Made by a program: the position numbers and the translations under genes. Source: Rhodococcus sp. IEGM 1409 (lineage in GTDB: Bacteria; Actinomycetota; Actinomycetes; Mycobacteriales; Mycobacteriaceae). From it: a stretch of DNA of 64,000 bases. This document shows positions 8,587 to 18,182 of this stretch, piece by piece (position 1 is the first letter of the stretch; the number at the start of each line of letters is the position of its first letter). The stretch covers positions 434,001-498,000 of the forward strand of contig NZ_JASHKN010000001.1 in the NCBI RefSeq assembly GCF_030056735.1. The letters run 5' to 3'. The notes under the pieces are model-generated. The model was not told the DNA's origin. It worked only from the letters and a program-made list of their open reading frames with translations, and did no database searches.

Positions 8587-9555
8587 ATGTCCGACACCGA
8601 GATCTCGTTCCAATCCGGCGACGTCACCCTGTACGGGAGTCTTCGCCTGGCCGCCTCACCCGACGCCCCTGCCCCCGCCGCGCTGATTCTGGCCGGCAGC
8701 GGCCCCACCGACCGCAACGGCGACAGCGCACTCCTCGAAGGTGATATCGGAACCCTCCGCTTCGTCGCGGATCTCCTTGAGAATCAGGGCATTTCAAGTC
8801 TGCGTTACGACAAGCTCGGCAGCGGCGAAACCGCACTCGGCGACTACGATATCGAAGACATCGCCGATCTCGGCTTCAACACATTTGTCGACGCCGCCTC
8901 CGACGGACTGGACTACCTCGCCGAGCAACCCGGTGTTGATCCCGAGCGCTTGTTCGTGGTCGGACACAGCGACGGCGCCGTCGTCGCACTGGCTCTCGCC
9001 ACTGCGAACGAGGGCACAAGAGTCAGCGCCCTCGCGCTGCTCGAGCCACTGAGCGTCAGGCTTCTCGATCTACTCACGACGCAGATTCACCGCCAGCTCG
9101 AAACCGTCGTCAGCGCCGGCCAGTTGCCGGTCGAACTGGCTGACGAACTGCGCGTCGCGCTCGCCGACGCCGTCGAGTCCCTGCGATCCGAGGGCACAGT
9201 TCCGGATGATCTGCCCGAGCCACTGCAGAATGCGGGACTCGTGCACGCCAACGCCAAGGCACTCGCCGAGGAAGACGCATTGGACCCGGTTGCACTCGTG
9301 GCGGCGCTGCCGGCGGGCATGCCCGTTCTCACCAGCTGCTCGGACAAGGACATCCAAGTCATTCCCGCCGATGTCGCGGCACTCGACTCCGCGCTCTCGC
9401 ATACCGCGCTGACTTCCGTGCGGATGCGCAACGCCAACTTCGTACTCAAGGACATCGGCGACGAACAGTCGACCGGAGCCGACTACGTCGCGCCGCTCCC
9501 GTACTCGGCAGAGTTCTCGGAGCCCTTCACAGCATGGGTCCGATCGTTTTCCTGA
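8587..9555 (+). CDS. Alpha/beta-hydrolase family protein
   Basis: A 322-aa soluble hydrolase. The oxyanion region AGSGPTDRNGDS (about residue 37), the loop RYDKLGSGET and the nucleophile elbow VVGHSDGAVVAL (Ser near residue 128) match the dienelactone hydrolase/YuxL-type alpha/beta-hydrolase family. An insert of about 90 residues between the elbow and the region LPAGMPVLTSCSDKDIQVIP is probably a helical lid. The last strand ends without the usual obvious catalytic His; candidate acids are in SCSDKD. Substrate is unknown. A hairpin terminator follows at 9589-9632. Confidence 0.8.
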   Translation: MSDTEISFQSGDVTLYGSLRLAASPDAPAPAALILAGSGPTDRNGDSALLEGDIGTLRFVADLLENQGISSLRYDKLGSGETALGDYDIEDIADLGFNTFVDAASDGLDYLAEQPGVDPERLFVVGHSDGAVVALALATANEGTRVSALALLEPLSVRLLDLLTTQIHRQLETVVSAGQLPVELADELRVALADAVESLRSEGTVPDDLPEPLQNAGLVHANAKALAEEDALDPVALVAALPAGMPVLTSCSDKDIQVIPADVAALDSALSHTALTSVRMRNANFVLKDIGDEQSTGADYVAPLPYSAEFSEPFTAWVRSFS

Positions 9556-9588
9556 TCACGTACAGACCGAACGTCCTTTTCTCGAGGT

Positions 9589-9632
9589 AGAAAGTTCCCT
9601 CCGCGAAGCATCACGGAGGGACTTCTGCTTTC
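9589..9632 (+). terminator. Hairpin terminator after the hydrolase gene
   Basis: Arms TCCCTCCG and CGGAGGGA, extended by outer AGAAAG and CTTTCT, 35 bases after the stop codon. No long T-run follows, so termination strength is uncertain. Confidence 0.55.
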
Positions 9633-9792
9633 TACGCCTGACCTGCAACGCAGGCTCTTTCCATCCCACGAATCCGGGGACAGAAGTCACGCGGAGTTTA
9701 CGTTCGTGGCGCTTTTTATTGGTGCGAACCCTCGATCCGTGCTGTACGGTCATCCATTAACCAGCAACGCCACACAGAAAGGAACGGACATC

Positions 9793-9918
9793 ATGTCGCT
9801 ACACCCGAACGTCGTATCCGTACTTTCGTGGCGCAGCTGCACCGCAGGCAAGCACATTTTTTCGGCCGCAATGTCGGCCAAGCACATGGGCAACAAGCGC
9901 GGTGTACCCCGAGAATGA
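9793..9918 (+). CDS. 41-aa leader peptide preceding an attenuator
   Basis: ATG at 9793 follows AGAAAGGAACG, a good ribosome site. The 41-codon peptide (beginning MSLHPNVVSVLSWRSC, ending NKRGVPRE) contains single Trp, Cys and Phe codons and several Lys/His/Met codons, with no run of one amino acid. Its stop codon lies in the 5' arm of a hairpin (9908-9915 with 9940-9947) that excludes the terminator at 9945-9974. This geometry indicates a regulatory leader rather than a functional protein. The signal sensed is not evident from codon content. Confidence 0.6.
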   Translation: MSLHPNVVSVLSWRSCTAGKHIFSAAMSAKHMGNKRGVPRE

Positions 9919-9982
9919 TCCCCAGTTTCACCGGATTCGTTCTCGGGCACCCAGGGCAAACGCCTCGGGTGCCTTTTCTTTT
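9908..9982 (+). promoter_or_regulatory. Attenuator: antiterminator and terminator hairpins
   Basis: CCCGAGAA (9908-9915) pairs perfectly with TTCTCGGG (9940-9947), and GATCC/GGATT can add to this stem. GGCACCC (9946-9952) pairs with GGGTGCC (9967-9973), with AGG-C/G-CCT stacking inside, followed by TTTTCTTTT. The two hairpins share bases 9945-9947, so only one can form. A ribosome that reaches the leader stop covers the left antiterminator arm and should favour termination; one stalled earlier should allow readthrough into the 73-aa gene. Confidence 0.65.
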
Positions 9983-10006
9983 ACCTTTCACACGCAGGAG
10001 CACCAC

Positions 10007-10228
10007 ATGAAACTTCGAGTCAACCAACTGTCCATCGCGCCGCCGTATGTCGATCTGCCCGGTGACCTCACCGGATACGCCGTCACCCTGGATCTTTCGC
10101 ACTCCGATGCTGCCCACGAAGCCACCCTCGGCGCACTGATCAGCGAGATCCGCAGTCGCGGAGCCTCACGCGTCGTCATCACCGGCTCACCACGCGAACT
10201 CCAGGGCACCCACAGCAGCGCTGCCTGA
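10007..10228 (+). CDS. 73-aa orphan protein under attenuator control
   Basis: I do not recognise this protein. ATG at 10007 follows CAGGAG at good spacing, 25 bp beyond the terminator T-run. The sequence is soluble, slightly acidic, with a predicted beta-alpha-beta-like order: a hydrophobic strand (GYAVTLDLSH), a helix (HEATLGALISEIRSR) and a strand (ASRVVITGSP). It is the only gene on this strand before the convergent purH, so it is the sole apparent target of the leader and attenuator. That placement argues that it is a real, conditionally expressed gene. Confidence 0.65.
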   Translation: MKLRVNQLSIAPPYVDLPGDLTGYAVTLDLSHSDAAHEATLGALISEIRSRGASRVVITGSPRELQGTHSSAA

Positions 10229-10289
10229 AGCAGAACGGGCCCCGACAACCTTACGAAGAGGAAGTCGAGGCCCGCTACCGAAGCAGGAA

Positions 10290-11849
10290 TCAGTGCGCGA
10301 AGTGGCGCGCACCGGTCAGATAGAGAGTGACGCCGGCTTCCTTGGCCGCAGCAATCACTTCGTTGTCGCGAACCGAACCACCCGGCTGCACAACAGCCTT
10401 GACGCCGGCGTTGAGCAGTACCTGCAAACCGTCGGGGAACGGGAAGAACGCGTCCGAGGCCGCAACCGAACCTACGACGCGGTCACCGGCTCGCTGGACC
10501 GCAAGATGCGCTGCATCGACGCGGTTGACCTGGCCCATGCCGACACCGACAGAGGCGCCGCCGGAGGCCAGCAGGATCGCGTTGGACTTCACCGAACGGC
10601 TGGCGCGCCAAGCAAATTCGAGGTCTGCGAGAGTCTCGGCATCGGCAGCCTCACCGTTGGCGAGAGTCCAGTTGGCCGGGTTGTCCCCGTCAGCGTCCAG
10701 GACGTCGCGCTGCTGGAGCAAAGTGCCGCCGGAGATCGGACGAAGTTCGATTCCGGTAGCGGTCGGAGCGGCAGCCTTCAGAACACGAATGTTCTTCTTA
10801 CGCTGCAGAACCTCGACAGCTCCGTCTTCGTACGAGGGTGCGATGACAACCTCGGTGAAGATATCGGCGATCTGCTCTGCCAGTTCGACACTGACCTCAC
10901 GGTTGGCTGCGATCACACCACCGAAAGCACTGACCGGATCGCACGCATGCGCCTTGCGGTGAGCGTCGGCGATGTCGGTGCCGATGGCGATGCCACACGG
11001 GTTGGCGTGCTTGATGATTGCCACTGCCGGATCAGTGAAGTCGTACGCTGCGCGCCACGCGGCGTCGGAGTCCGTGTAGTTGTTGTACGACATCTCCTTG
11101 CCGTGCAACTGCTCTGCCTGAGCCAAACCTGCAGGCGCTGCGGGGTTTTCGTACAACGCAGCGTCCTGGTGCGGGTTCTCGCCGTAGCGCAGGACAGCGC
11201 TGCGGTTCCACGTGGCACCGACCCAGGCCGGGAACAGCGAACCGTCTTCGTCGGCGGCAATCGTGCTCGTCATCCAGCTTGCAACAGCGACGTCGTACGA
11301 CGCAGTGTGCTGGAACGCCTGCGCCGCAAGCACAGTGCGCTCACGCAAGGTAAATCCGCCACCGGCGACGGCAGTCAGAACATCGGCGTAACGAGCCGGA
11401 TCGACCACGACGGCAACCGACGGATGGTTCTTGGCTGCAGCGCGCACCATCGACGGGCCACCGATGTCGATCTGCTCGACGCACTCGTCCGGGCTCGCGC
11501 CCGAGGCAACCGTCTCCGTGAAGGGGTACAGGTTCACAACGACCAATTCGAAAGTCGCGATACCGAGTTCCTCGAGCTGAGCGAGGTGATCCGGCTTGCG
11601 GGTATCGGCGAGAACACCGGCGTGGACGCGCGGATGCAGCGTCTTCACACGGCCTTCGAGGCATTCCGGGAATCCGGTCAGAGCCTCGACCGGGGTCACA
11701 GGGATTCCGGCGTCGGCGATCTTCGACGCGGTCGAACCGGTCGAGACCAACTCGACACCGGCCTCGTGCAGGCCGGTGGCCAGCTCGATCAGACCACTCT
11801 TGTCGTAGACGCTGACAAGTGCACGGCGCACAGCCTTGCGTTCACTCAC
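10290..11849 (-). CDS. purH: Bifunctional AICAR transformylase/IMP cyclohydrolase
   Basis: A 519-aa enzyme for the last two steps of IMP synthesis. The N-terminal MGS-like IMP cyclohydrolase ([20 protein letters not shown], then [19 protein letters not shown]) is followed by the AICAR formyltransferase domain with the signatures [12 protein letters not shown] and [10 protein letters not shown], and a C-terminal [10 protein letters not shown]. Length is normal. The start is GTG at 11849, inside the purN stop region (8-base overlap), so purN and purH are coupled. The order DUF6350-purN-purH matches mycobacteria. Confidence 0.97.
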   Translation of the reverse strand: MSERKAVRRALVSVYDKSGLIELATGLHEAGVELVSTGSTASKIADAGIPVTPVEALTGFPECLEGRVKTLHPRVHAGVLADTRKPDHLAQLEELGIATFELVVVNLYPFTETVASGASPDECVEQIDIGGPSMVRAAAKNHPSVAVVVDPARYADVLTAVAGGGFTLRERTVLAAQAFQHTASYDVAVASWMTSTIAADEDGSLFPAWVGATWNRSAVLRYGENPHQDAALYENPAAPAGLAQAEQLHGKEMSYNNYTDSDAAWRAAYDFTDPAVAIIKHANPCGIAIGTDIADAHRKAHACDPVSAFGGVIAANREVSVELAEQIADIFTEVVIAPSYEDGAVEVLQRKKNIRVLKAAAPTATGIELRPISGGTLLQQRDVLDADGDNPANWTLANGEAADAETLADLEFAWRASRSVKSNAILLASGGASVGVGMGQVNRVDAAHLAVQRAGDRVVGSVAASDAFFPFPDGLQVLLNAGVKAVVQPGGSVRDNEVIAAAKEAGVTLYLTGARHFAH

Positions 11850-12477
11850 TGGGGATCACGGCCTTTCGTCCATCGGAAACCACTCCGCGCGTAGCAACAG
11901 CGGCGATGACGTCCGCCAACAACCGTCGCTCCACAATTTTGATGCGTTCATGCAACGACGACTCGGTGTCGTCGTCATGCACCGGCACAGCTTCCTGCGC
12001 CAAGATCGGCCCGGTATCAACTCCGCCGTCGACGAGATGCACCGTGGAACCGGTGACCTTCACGCCGTACGCCAGAGCGTCGGGAACCGCGTGCGCGCCG
12101 GGGAAGGCAGGCAGCAACGCGGGATGAGTGTTGATGATTCGGCCGCCGAAACGCGCGAGAAAGGTGGGGCCGAGGATCTTCATGAAACCGGCACTGACCA
12201 CCAGGTCGGGTTCGTGCTCGGCTACCGCTGCCGTCAGCGCGTCGTCCCAAGTGGCGCGATCTTCGTAGGCCTTGATCGACACCTTGAAGGACGGAATCTT
12301 CGAATCCGCGGCGTGCTCGGCAGCGAGGCAGTCACGATCTACACCGACGGCAACGATCTCGGCCGGGTATCCGTTGGCATGCGAAGCGTCGATCAGCGAA
12401 GTCAACAGGGTTCCCACGCCGGAAGCGAGTACGACTACCCGCGCGATCGAGTCGCGAAATTGGACCCTGTCGGGCAT
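11842..12477 (-). CDS. purN: Phosphoribosylglycinamide formyltransferase
   Basis: GAR transformylase of purine synthesis. The folate/phosphate loop [11 protein letters not shown], the catalytic-region [15 protein letters not shown] (Asn-His) and [24 protein letters not shown] (Asp) are intact. Three starts are possible. ATG at 12477 gives 211 aa, close to the usual length, but has no ribosome site. ATG at 12561 sits four bases after the upstream stop but adds 28 residues. An in-frame CTG at 12510 has AGGAG seven bases before it. I keep the ATG at 12477 as the conservative choice. Translation is coupled to purH. Confidence 0.93.
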   Translation of the reverse strand: MPDRVQFRDSIARVVVLASGVGTLLTSLIDASHANGYPAEIVAVGVDRDCLAAEHAADSKIPSFKVSIKAYEDRATWDDALTAAVAEHEPDLVVSAGFMKILGPTFLARFGGRIINTHPALLPAFPGAHAVPDALAYGVKVTGSTVHLVDGGVDTGPILAQEAVPVHDDDTESSLHERIKIVERRLLADVIAAVATRGVVSDGRKAVIPSE

Positions 12478-12567
12478 TGTCGGCTGCGGATTGTCGGCCG
12501 AGGCAGTCAGCGCACTACTCCTGAGAACTGGAAGATGATGCGGCCGGAGTATCGGCCGCATGACAGC

Positions 12568-14109
12568 CTAGTCGCTGGACTCCTGCGGCTTCGAGGGCAG
12601 GTCGGTCTCCGGCTCGGACTCTGTCTCGGGTCCGGCTGCGGGGTCGGTCTCGGGTGCTGCGACAACCTCGGCGTCGACTACTTCGATTTCGACGATTTCC
12701 TCTGTCACGACCGGCACAGGCTCGCCTGATTCCTCGACGATTTCGGCTTCGACGACCTTGGTGACAACTACCGCAGATTCCTGGGCAAGCACTTCGCCGA
12801 TGTTCTCGTCTGCCTCTTCCGGAGTGGCCGCGGCCGTGATTTCGAGTTCGGGCTCGGATGCTCGAGCCGGTTCAGACGCCGGCGGCGCAACTTCGTCCCT
12901 CATGTGTCCGCGATGTGAGAACCACATCGCGATCAGCGCCGAGACGGTTCCGAACAATCCCAGCCACGCAAAAGTCAGAAGACCGAAGCCCCACCACAGG
13001 ACCTCGACGGTGCCGAACTGCCCGAGGTCTCCCCCGGCAGCAAGGGCAAGTAGCGCCATGACGACGCCGGCACCGGCAGCTGCCGTCAGCACCGCGAGGA
13101 CACTGTCCTGCCCGGGGATGCGTCGAGCGCAATCGCGGCCGAGCATCACCCCCACCGCCGCCGGAACGATCAACAACACCGGCCAGATTCCGCCGGCGAC
13201 GCCTTCCGGAATCGCACCGAGAAGGGGCAGCGGTGGCAGGTCTCCGCCGATGTTGCCGAACACACTGATGGAGACGTTGCCGAAATCGGCCGTCGATCCC
13301 GTCATCACCGCGGCAGCACCGACAACCAGGTTCGGTAGATAGAGGAGCGACAACACTGTCAATCCCAGAACGCCGACAAACCCGTTGCCGCGCGCGAGTA
13401 GGTCACCGACCGTCGACCACGACACGAGCAGTGACACCACAACGGCCACGGCGCCCGCAGCCAACAGCGCTGCCGACGCAGCCGTTGCCGGTCGAACAGC
13501 GGCAGATGCCCACGGCGGAATCTCGGCGACGACGCGATCCCAGTGCGCCGCAGCAACACCGACGGACGCGGCGATCAGATGAATCCCGGCGACCCAGCCG
13601 AAAGCGGCCAACGTGTTGGGGCTCGACAGCGGAATCGCCGCGGAAGCGTCGGCGACCACAGCGAGCGCGATCGCCGTGATCGTCAACGGTCCGGCGATCG
13701 CTGCCCCCACCAGGCGGAGGGTGTCGTCACGGGAGTCGGTGTGCACCGCAGTCGACGCGCATCGGCGTGCGACCACCCACATCATGACGGCCGTCGGAAG
13801 CAATGGCAGTACACCGAGCTGGACGCCGCTGACAGTCGCCGGCACTTGGTGGATGACCAACCATGTGGTGGCAATGGCGCCGAAGGTTCCGGTCAAGTCG
13901 CTGCTCGCCGATACCAAGGTGACCACAACGACGGCCGCGATCAGCAGCATCGTCAGGCCCGACGGTCGGAACGCGACAGTCAGCAGCTTGCGTGCCAGGT
14001 CCGGGTTGGGTGCCGGGCGACCGCCGCCAGCGCGGCCGCCGCCGGTACGACCACGTCCGGGTCGTGCGGACGCGGGACGGGACCGGGTGCCATCAATCAA
14101 AGAACTCAT
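12568..14109 (-). CDS. DUF6350 integral membrane protein
   Basis: About 513 aa. A basic, Gly/Arg-rich N-terminus (RPASARPGRGRTGGGRAGGG) precedes about ten to twelve membrane segments over residues 40-400. The C-terminal 110 residues are acidic and extended, rich in Glu, Val and Pro, and probably cytoplasmic. Order next to purN and general features match mycobacterial Rv0955. Function is unknown. ATG at 14109 is chosen over a GTG at 14145; both lack an ideally spaced ribosome site. It is the first gene of a DUF6350-purN-purH operon. Confidence 0.8.
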   Translation of the reverse strand: MSSLIDGTRSRPASARPGRGRTGGGRAGGGRPAPNPDLARKLLTVAFRPSGLTMLLIAAVVVVTLVSASSDLTGTFGAIATTWLVIHQVPATVSGVQLGVLPLLPTAVMMWVVARRCASTAVHTDSRDDTLRLVGAAIAGPLTITAIALAVVADASAAIPLSSPNTLAAFGWVAGIHLIAASVGVAAAHWDRVVAEIPPWASAAVRPATAASAALLAAGAVAVVVSLLVSWSTVGDLLARGNGFVGVLGLTVLSLLYLPNLVVGAAAVMTGSTADFGNVSISVFGNIGGDLPPLPLLGAIPEGVAGGIWPVLLIVPAAVGVMLGRDCARRIPGQDSVLAVLTAAAGAGVVMALLALAAGGDLGQFGTVEVLWWGFGLLTFAWLGLFGTVSALIAMWFSHRGHMRDEVAPPASEPARASEPELEITAAATPEEADENIGEVLAQESAVVVTKVVEAEIVEESGEPVPVVTEEIVEIEVVDAEVVAAPETDPAAGPETESEPETDLPSKPQESSD

Positions 14110-14230
14110 CCCCTCGAGGGTTTCACTCGATAGTGCGCCGCGCACTCAGGCGCGCCGTCGGGCTCACGGAATGTGGCCTCCACCCGCAGCGGGTCGGAGG
14201 CCACATTCATGCTCGTGAAACGAAGAAGTA

Positions 14231-15304
14231 CTACTGCTGACGCTCTTCAGGATTCTGGGAACCGAAGACCTTGGTCTCGGCCGCGGAATCGCTGCTTCCC
14301 TGGTCAGGTTCCACGGGCGGCGTCGGCGATTCGAAAGTCGGGGGCTCGAAAGTCGGGGGCTCGAAGCCCGTCGGCTGCTCCGTCGAGCCGGTCTGCTGCT
14401 GGTTGTACGGCTGGCCGTAACCACGCGGAGCCGTGAACTGGTCCGACGAGTAGCTCGGGTTCGGCTGGCCACCGGGCTGCGAGGTCAGCGGATAGTAAGA
14501 CGACGTCGTTGCGGACGACGAGTCGGTCGGGGTCTGCGTGGGATTCTGCACCGGGTTCTGGCCGTAGGGAGATGCGCTCTGTCCATAAGGCTGCTGCGAA
14601 GCAGTCGGGTCGGCGGGGGCGGCGTGCGCTCCCCCGTATCCCTGCTGCTGCGCCTGCCCGTACTGAGGATTCTGCTGGTACTGACCCTGCTGAGGCTGCT
14701 GCTGAGCCTGCTGGGGCTGACCGTACTGGCCCTGTCCATAGCCCTGGGGCTGACCCTGCTGCTGCCCCTGGGGCTGACCATAGCCCTGCGGCTGACCGTA
14801 CTGCTGGGCTACCGGACGCGGCGCGGGAGCCTTCAGGATTCCGATCTCGAACAGCAACGCGGCAACTGCGACGACGGTCTGCACGAACGAGAGAATCAGC
14901 ACGATGATCAGGCCCCAACCGAGCCCGATCTCGATGTAGTCGCTGGTACCGACCGAGAACGCTGCGAACACCAAAGAGAAGAAACCCGTGAGTGAGAGCG
15001 CTGCGGCAATGCCTGCATACGACTGCTTCGGGAGCAGCGTGATCCCGGCGACAACACCGCCGGCGAAGATGAATCCGAGGCCGTAGATGCTCGATTCGAA
15101 GAAGCTCGAACTGGTGTCCAGATCGCTGCCGATTCCGCTGCTGCTTCCACTGATCGTGGTGAAGGGCGCAAAACCGAGTAGGAAGTTGATCAGGCCGAGC
15201 GCCGCGACGGCGATGAGCAGGATGAATCCGAGATTCTTGGTTCCACCGCCCGCTGCCGGCTGATTCGGTGGCCCGAAGTTGGGCCCTTGCGGCGTGAACG
15301 TCAT
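14231..15304 (-). CDS. DUF5336 membrane protein, 34 kDa-antigen type
   Basis: A 357-aa protein, homologous by order and architecture to mycobacterial Rv0954. Four hydrophobic segments fall at about residues 25-45, 70-90, 97-117 and 125-150. The remaining 200 residues are a low-complexity tail of Gln, Gly, Tyr and Pro (for example QYGQPQGYGQPQGQQQGQ), then Ser/Thr/Pro. The tail is disordered and resembles prion-like domains. ATG at 15304 follows GAGGAG; an upstream in-frame start was rejected. The family is associated with the cell envelope, but no molecular role is established. Confidence 0.85.
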   Translation of the reverse strand: MTFTPQGPNFGPPNQPAAGGGTKNLGFILLIAVAALGLINFLLGFAPFTTISGSSSGIGSDLDTSSSFFESSIYGLGFIFAGGVVAGITLLPKQSYAGIAAALSLTGFFSLVFAAFSVGTSDYIEIGLGWGLIIVLILSFVQTVVAVAALLFEIGILKAPAPRPVAQQYGQPQGYGQPQGQQQGQPQGYGQGQYGQPQQAQQQPQQGQYQQNPQYGQAQQQGYGGAHAAPADPTASQQPYGQSASPYGQNPVQNPTQTPTDSSSATTSSYYPLTSQPGGQPNPSYSSDQFTAPRGYGQPYNQQQTGSTEQPTGFEPPTFEPPTFESPTPPVEPDQGSSDSAAETKVFGSQNPEERQQ

Positions 15305-15390
15305 GACTTCTCCTCGTAGACGGTCTTCGATGGTTACCAGCGTATGTGTCTCGACTTCGCACGCTAACACCGACGGGAGACAATGGGCAG

Positions 15391-16026
15391 ATGCCCTTCA
15401 CCCTCAAGCCCGGCGCCGACCATGTCGTCGAAACCGAGGTGAAGCACTCACGATTCATCGCCGCGCTTCGCCGGATCGACGACACCGAAGCCGCCATGGA
15501 GTTCGTCGCGGAGCAGAAGTCGCTGTATCCCGATGCGCGCCACCATTGTTCGGCTTTCGTGATCGGACACGACGCGAACTCGCGCGTCGAGCGTGCACAC
15601 GACGACGGCGAACCGGGCGGCACTGCGGGGGTGCCGATGCTTCAGGTTCTCAAGTCTCGAGATCTGGTCGATGTGATTGTGGTCGTCACGCGCTATTTCG
15701 GCGGAATCAAGCTCGGCGCCGGCGGGTTAGTTCGCGCGTATTCGGGAGCAGTCTCGGTTGCTCTCGATTCGGCCGAACTGGTGGCCAGGGAGCGGAAGAT
15801 CCTGCGCACTTTGGCGATCCGACACTCAGAGGCCGGTCGGGTGGAAGCGGAACTGAGAGCGCGGGGCGTCTCGGTGCTCGGAACTACGTATGGATCAAAG
15901 GCGGTCATGACTCTCGCCGCCGGTGATGCCGACGATCTCGAATCGGTCGTCGCATCCATCACATCCGGTGCCGGGCAGTTGGAACCTGCCGGGTCGATGT
16001 GGGTCGATACCACTGTGCGTGGTTAA
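15391..16026 (+). CDS. YigZ/IMPACT family protein
   Basis: A 211-aa protein with the UPF0029 (IMPACT) N-terminal domain: KHSRFIAALRRID, DARHHCSAFVIG, DDGEPGGTAGVPMLQVL and VTRYFGGIKLGAGGLVRAYS are the family blocks. The C-terminal 70 residues form the DUF1949-like domain. Members are linked to translation control in eukaryotes; the bacterial role is unsettled. It sits between the DUF5336 gene and sucD, on the opposite strand to both, where I recall no gene in M. tuberculosis. Its stop codon lies within the bidirectional terminator. Confidence 0.88.
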   Translation: MPFTLKPGADHVVETEVKHSRFIAALRRIDDTEAAMEFVAEQKSLYPDARHHCSAFVIGHDANSRVERAHDDGEPGGTAGVPMLQVLKSRDLVDVIVVVTRYFGGIKLGAGGLVRAYSGAVSVALDSAELVARERKILRTLAIRHSEAGRVEAELRARGVSVLGTTYGSKAVMTLAAGDADDLESVVASITSGAGQLEPAGSMWVDTTVRG

Positions 16027-16068
16027 GGAGTCCGGAGACTCCCTAACCACGCACGGGGGCGAAGCCCC
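16015..16068. terminator. Bidirectional terminator between yigZ and sucD
   Basis: A long inverted repeat (16015-16054; left arm GTGCGTGGTTAAGGAGTC, loop CGGA) includes the yigZ stop codon. A second small hairpin, GGGGGCGAAGCCCC, follows at 16055-16068 and directly abuts the sucD stop. It separates convergent genes. Confidence 0.75.
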
Positions 16069-16971
16069 TTACAGGCTCTGAAGAATCTCGCGGGCGAGAG
16101 CAGCAGTGGCGGACGGCGTCTTGCCGACCTTCACGCCTGCAGCTTCGAGAGCTTCCTGCTTGGCCTGAGCCGTTCCCGAGGAACCGGAGACGATGGCGCC
16201 TGCGTGGCCCATGGTCTTGCCTTCGGGAGCGGTGAAGCCTGCCACGTAGCCGACGACCGGCTTGGTGACGTTGGCCTTGATGTAATCGGCTGCACGCTCT
16301 TCAGCGTCGCCACCGATTTCACCGATCATCACGATGACCTTGGTCTCGGGATCGTTCTCGAACGCCTCGATGGCGTCGATGTGGGTGGTTCCGATGACCG
16401 GGTCGCCGCCGATGCCGATGGCGGTGGAGAAGCCGAAGTCACGGAGTTCGTACATCATCTGGTAAGTCAGGGTGCCCGACTTGGAGACCAGGCCGATGGG
16501 GCCCGTGCCTGCAATGTTGGCGGGCGTGATGCCGACGAGGGCCTCACCCGGGGTGATGATGCCGGGGCAGTTCGGTCCGATGATGCGCGTCTTCTTGCCC
16601 TTGGACTCGTTGTACGCCCAAGCGTAAGCGGAGTCCTGAACCGGGATGCCCTCGGTGATGACCACGAGGAGCGGGATCTCCGCGTCGATGGCCTCGACGA
16701 TGGCGTCCTTCGAGAAGGCCGGGGGAACGAATGCGATGGAGACGTCTGCGCCGGTCTCCTTGATTGCCTCTTCGACCGTCGCGAAGACGGGGAGTTCGAC
16801 AGGGGAACCGTCAGCAGCAACGTGCGAGACCGTGGTGCCGGCCTTGCGTGCGTTGACGCCGCCGACGACCTGGGTGCCGGCCTTGAGCATGAGGGCGGTG
16901 TGCTTGGTGCCCTCGCCGCCGGTGATGCCCTGGACGATGACCTTTGAATCCTTGGTGAGGAAGATTGCCAT
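16069..16971 (-). CDS. sucD: Succinyl-CoA synthetase (ADP-forming) alpha subunit
   Basis: A 300-aa TCA-cycle subunit. The CoA-binding Rossmann domain starts [20 protein letters not shown], the conserved [15 protein letters not shown] follows, and the phosphorylated active-site histidine is in [13 protein letters not shown]. Length is normal. It is downstream of sucC with 15 bp between, so both are made from one transcript in 1:1 ratio. ATG at 16971 is preceded by GGGACTCAC, which is only a weak ribosome site. Confidence 0.97.
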   Translation of the reverse strand: MAIFLTKDSKVIVQGITGGEGTKHTALMLKAGTQVVGGVNARKAGTTVSHVAADGSPVELPVFATVEEAIKETGADVSIAFVPPAFSKDAIVEAIDAEIPLLVVITEGIPVQDSAYAWAYNESKGKKTRIIGPNCPGIITPGEALVGITPANIAGTGPIGLVSKSGTLTYQMMYELRDFGFSTAIGIGGDPVIGTTHIDAIEAFENDPETKVIVMIGEIGGDAEERAADYIKANVTKPVVGYVAGFTAPEGKTMGHAGAIVSGSSGTAQAKQEALEAAGVKVGKTPSATAALAREILQSL

Positions 16972-16986
16972 TGTTCTGTGAGTCCC

Positions 16987-18156
16987 TTACTTCGCTGCGT
17001 GAGCGAGTTCGGCGGCCTTGTCGGCGGCCTCGTCCATGGTTGCGACGACCGTGACCAGCGGGTGGTTGGCCTCGGCGAGGATGCGGCGACCCTCTTCGAC
17101 GTTGTTTCCGTCCAGGCGCACGACGAGCGGCTTGTTGGCCTCGTCGCCCAGGGTCTTCAGTGCGCCGACGATGCCGTTGGCAACTGCGTCACATGCGGTG
17201 ATTCCGCCGAAGACGTTGACGAACACGCTCTTGACCTGCGCGTCGTTCAGGATGACATCGAGGCCGGCAGCCATGACGGCAGCCGAAGCTCCGCCGCCGA
17301 TGTCGAGGAAGTTGGCGGGCTTGACGCCACCGTGGTTCTCGCCGGCGTATGCGACGACATCCAGGGTGGACATGACCAGGCCTGCGCCGTTGCCGATGAT
17401 TCCGACCTCACCGTCGAGCTTGACGTAGTTGAGGTCGTTTTCCTTGGCCTTGAGCTCGAGGGGATCGGTAGCGTCGCGATCCTCGAATGCCTCGTGGCCG
17501 GGCTGACGGAAGGCTGCGTTCTCGTCCAGGGTGACCTTGCCGTCGAGGGCGAGGATCTGATCGTCAGGCGTGCGAACGAGGGGGTTGACCTCGACGAGGA
17601 GTGCGTCTTCGCCAATGAAGACCTCCCACAGCTTCTGGATCGTCACGGCCGCTGCGTCGAGCACCTCTGCGGGCAGCTTTCCTGCCTCGGCGATGCTGCG
17701 CGCGAACGCGAGGTCGACGCCCTTGACTGCGTCGACGGGGATCTTGGCGAGAGCGTCGGGGTTCTCCTCGGCGGTGACCTCGATCTCGACGCCACCCTCT
17801 ACCGAGCACATGGCCAGGTAGGTGCGGTTGGTGCGGTCGAGCAGGAAGGAGATGTAGTACTCCTCGGCAATGTCACTTGCCTCTGCGACCAGCAGCTTCT
17901 TGACGACATGGCCCTTGATGTCCAGGCCCAGGATTGCCTCGGCGTTTGCCACTGCGGCATCCACGTCGGGCGAGTACTTGACGCCACCGGCCTTGCCGCG
18001 GCCGCCTACCTTGACCTGTGCCTTCACCATCACGGGCTTACCGATTTCTTCGGCAATCTCGCGTGCGCCGGCGACTGTGTCTGTAACACGTCCAGCCGAA
18101 GTCGGCACTCCGTGCTTGGCGAAGAGTTCCTTCGCCTGGTATTCGAAGAGATCCAT
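16987..18156 (-). CDS. sucC: Succinyl-CoA synthetase (ADP-forming) beta subunit
   Basis: A 389-aa subunit with the ATP-grasp domain in the N-terminal half ([18 protein letters not shown], then [20 protein letters not shown]) and the ligase-CoA domain in the C-terminal half ([33 protein letters not shown]). With SucD it interconverts succinyl-CoA and succinate with ATP formation in the cytoplasm. First gene of the sucCD operon. A strong hairpin lies in the probable 5' leader at 18183-18207. Confidence 0.97.
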   Translation of the reverse strand: MDLFEYQAKELFAKHGVPTSAGRVTDTVAGAREIAEEIGKPVMVKAQVKVGGRGKAGGVKYSPDVDAAVANAEAILGLDIKGHVVKKLLVAEASDIAEEYYISFLLDRTNRTYLAMCSVEGGVEIEVTAEENPDALAKIPVDAVKGVDLAFARSIAEAGKLPAEVLDAAAVTIQKLWEVFIGEDALLVEVNPLVRTPDDQILALDGKVTLDENAAFRQPGHEAFEDRDATDPLELKAKENDLNYVKLDGEVGIIGNGAGLVMSTLDVVAYAGENHGGVKPANFLDIGGGASAAVMAAGLDVILNDAQVKSVFVNVFGGITACDAVANGIVGALKTLGDEANKPLVVRLDGNNVEEGRRILAEANHPLVTVVATMDEAADKAAELAHAAK

Positions 18157-18182
18157 CTGCTCACCGTCTCGTCTGCGTTGTC

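Noticed and set aside
7903-8613. N-terminal extension of the VOC protein across the palindrome
   Set aside because: The palindrome is open in several frames (giving CAFINRRRL-like peptides); the family start is the ATG at 7902.
10293-11894. A 533-aa open frame antisense to purH
   Set aside because: It is a shadow of a GC-rich gene; the purH reading on the other strand has every family motif, and the antisense protein is low in hydrophobic order with no motif.
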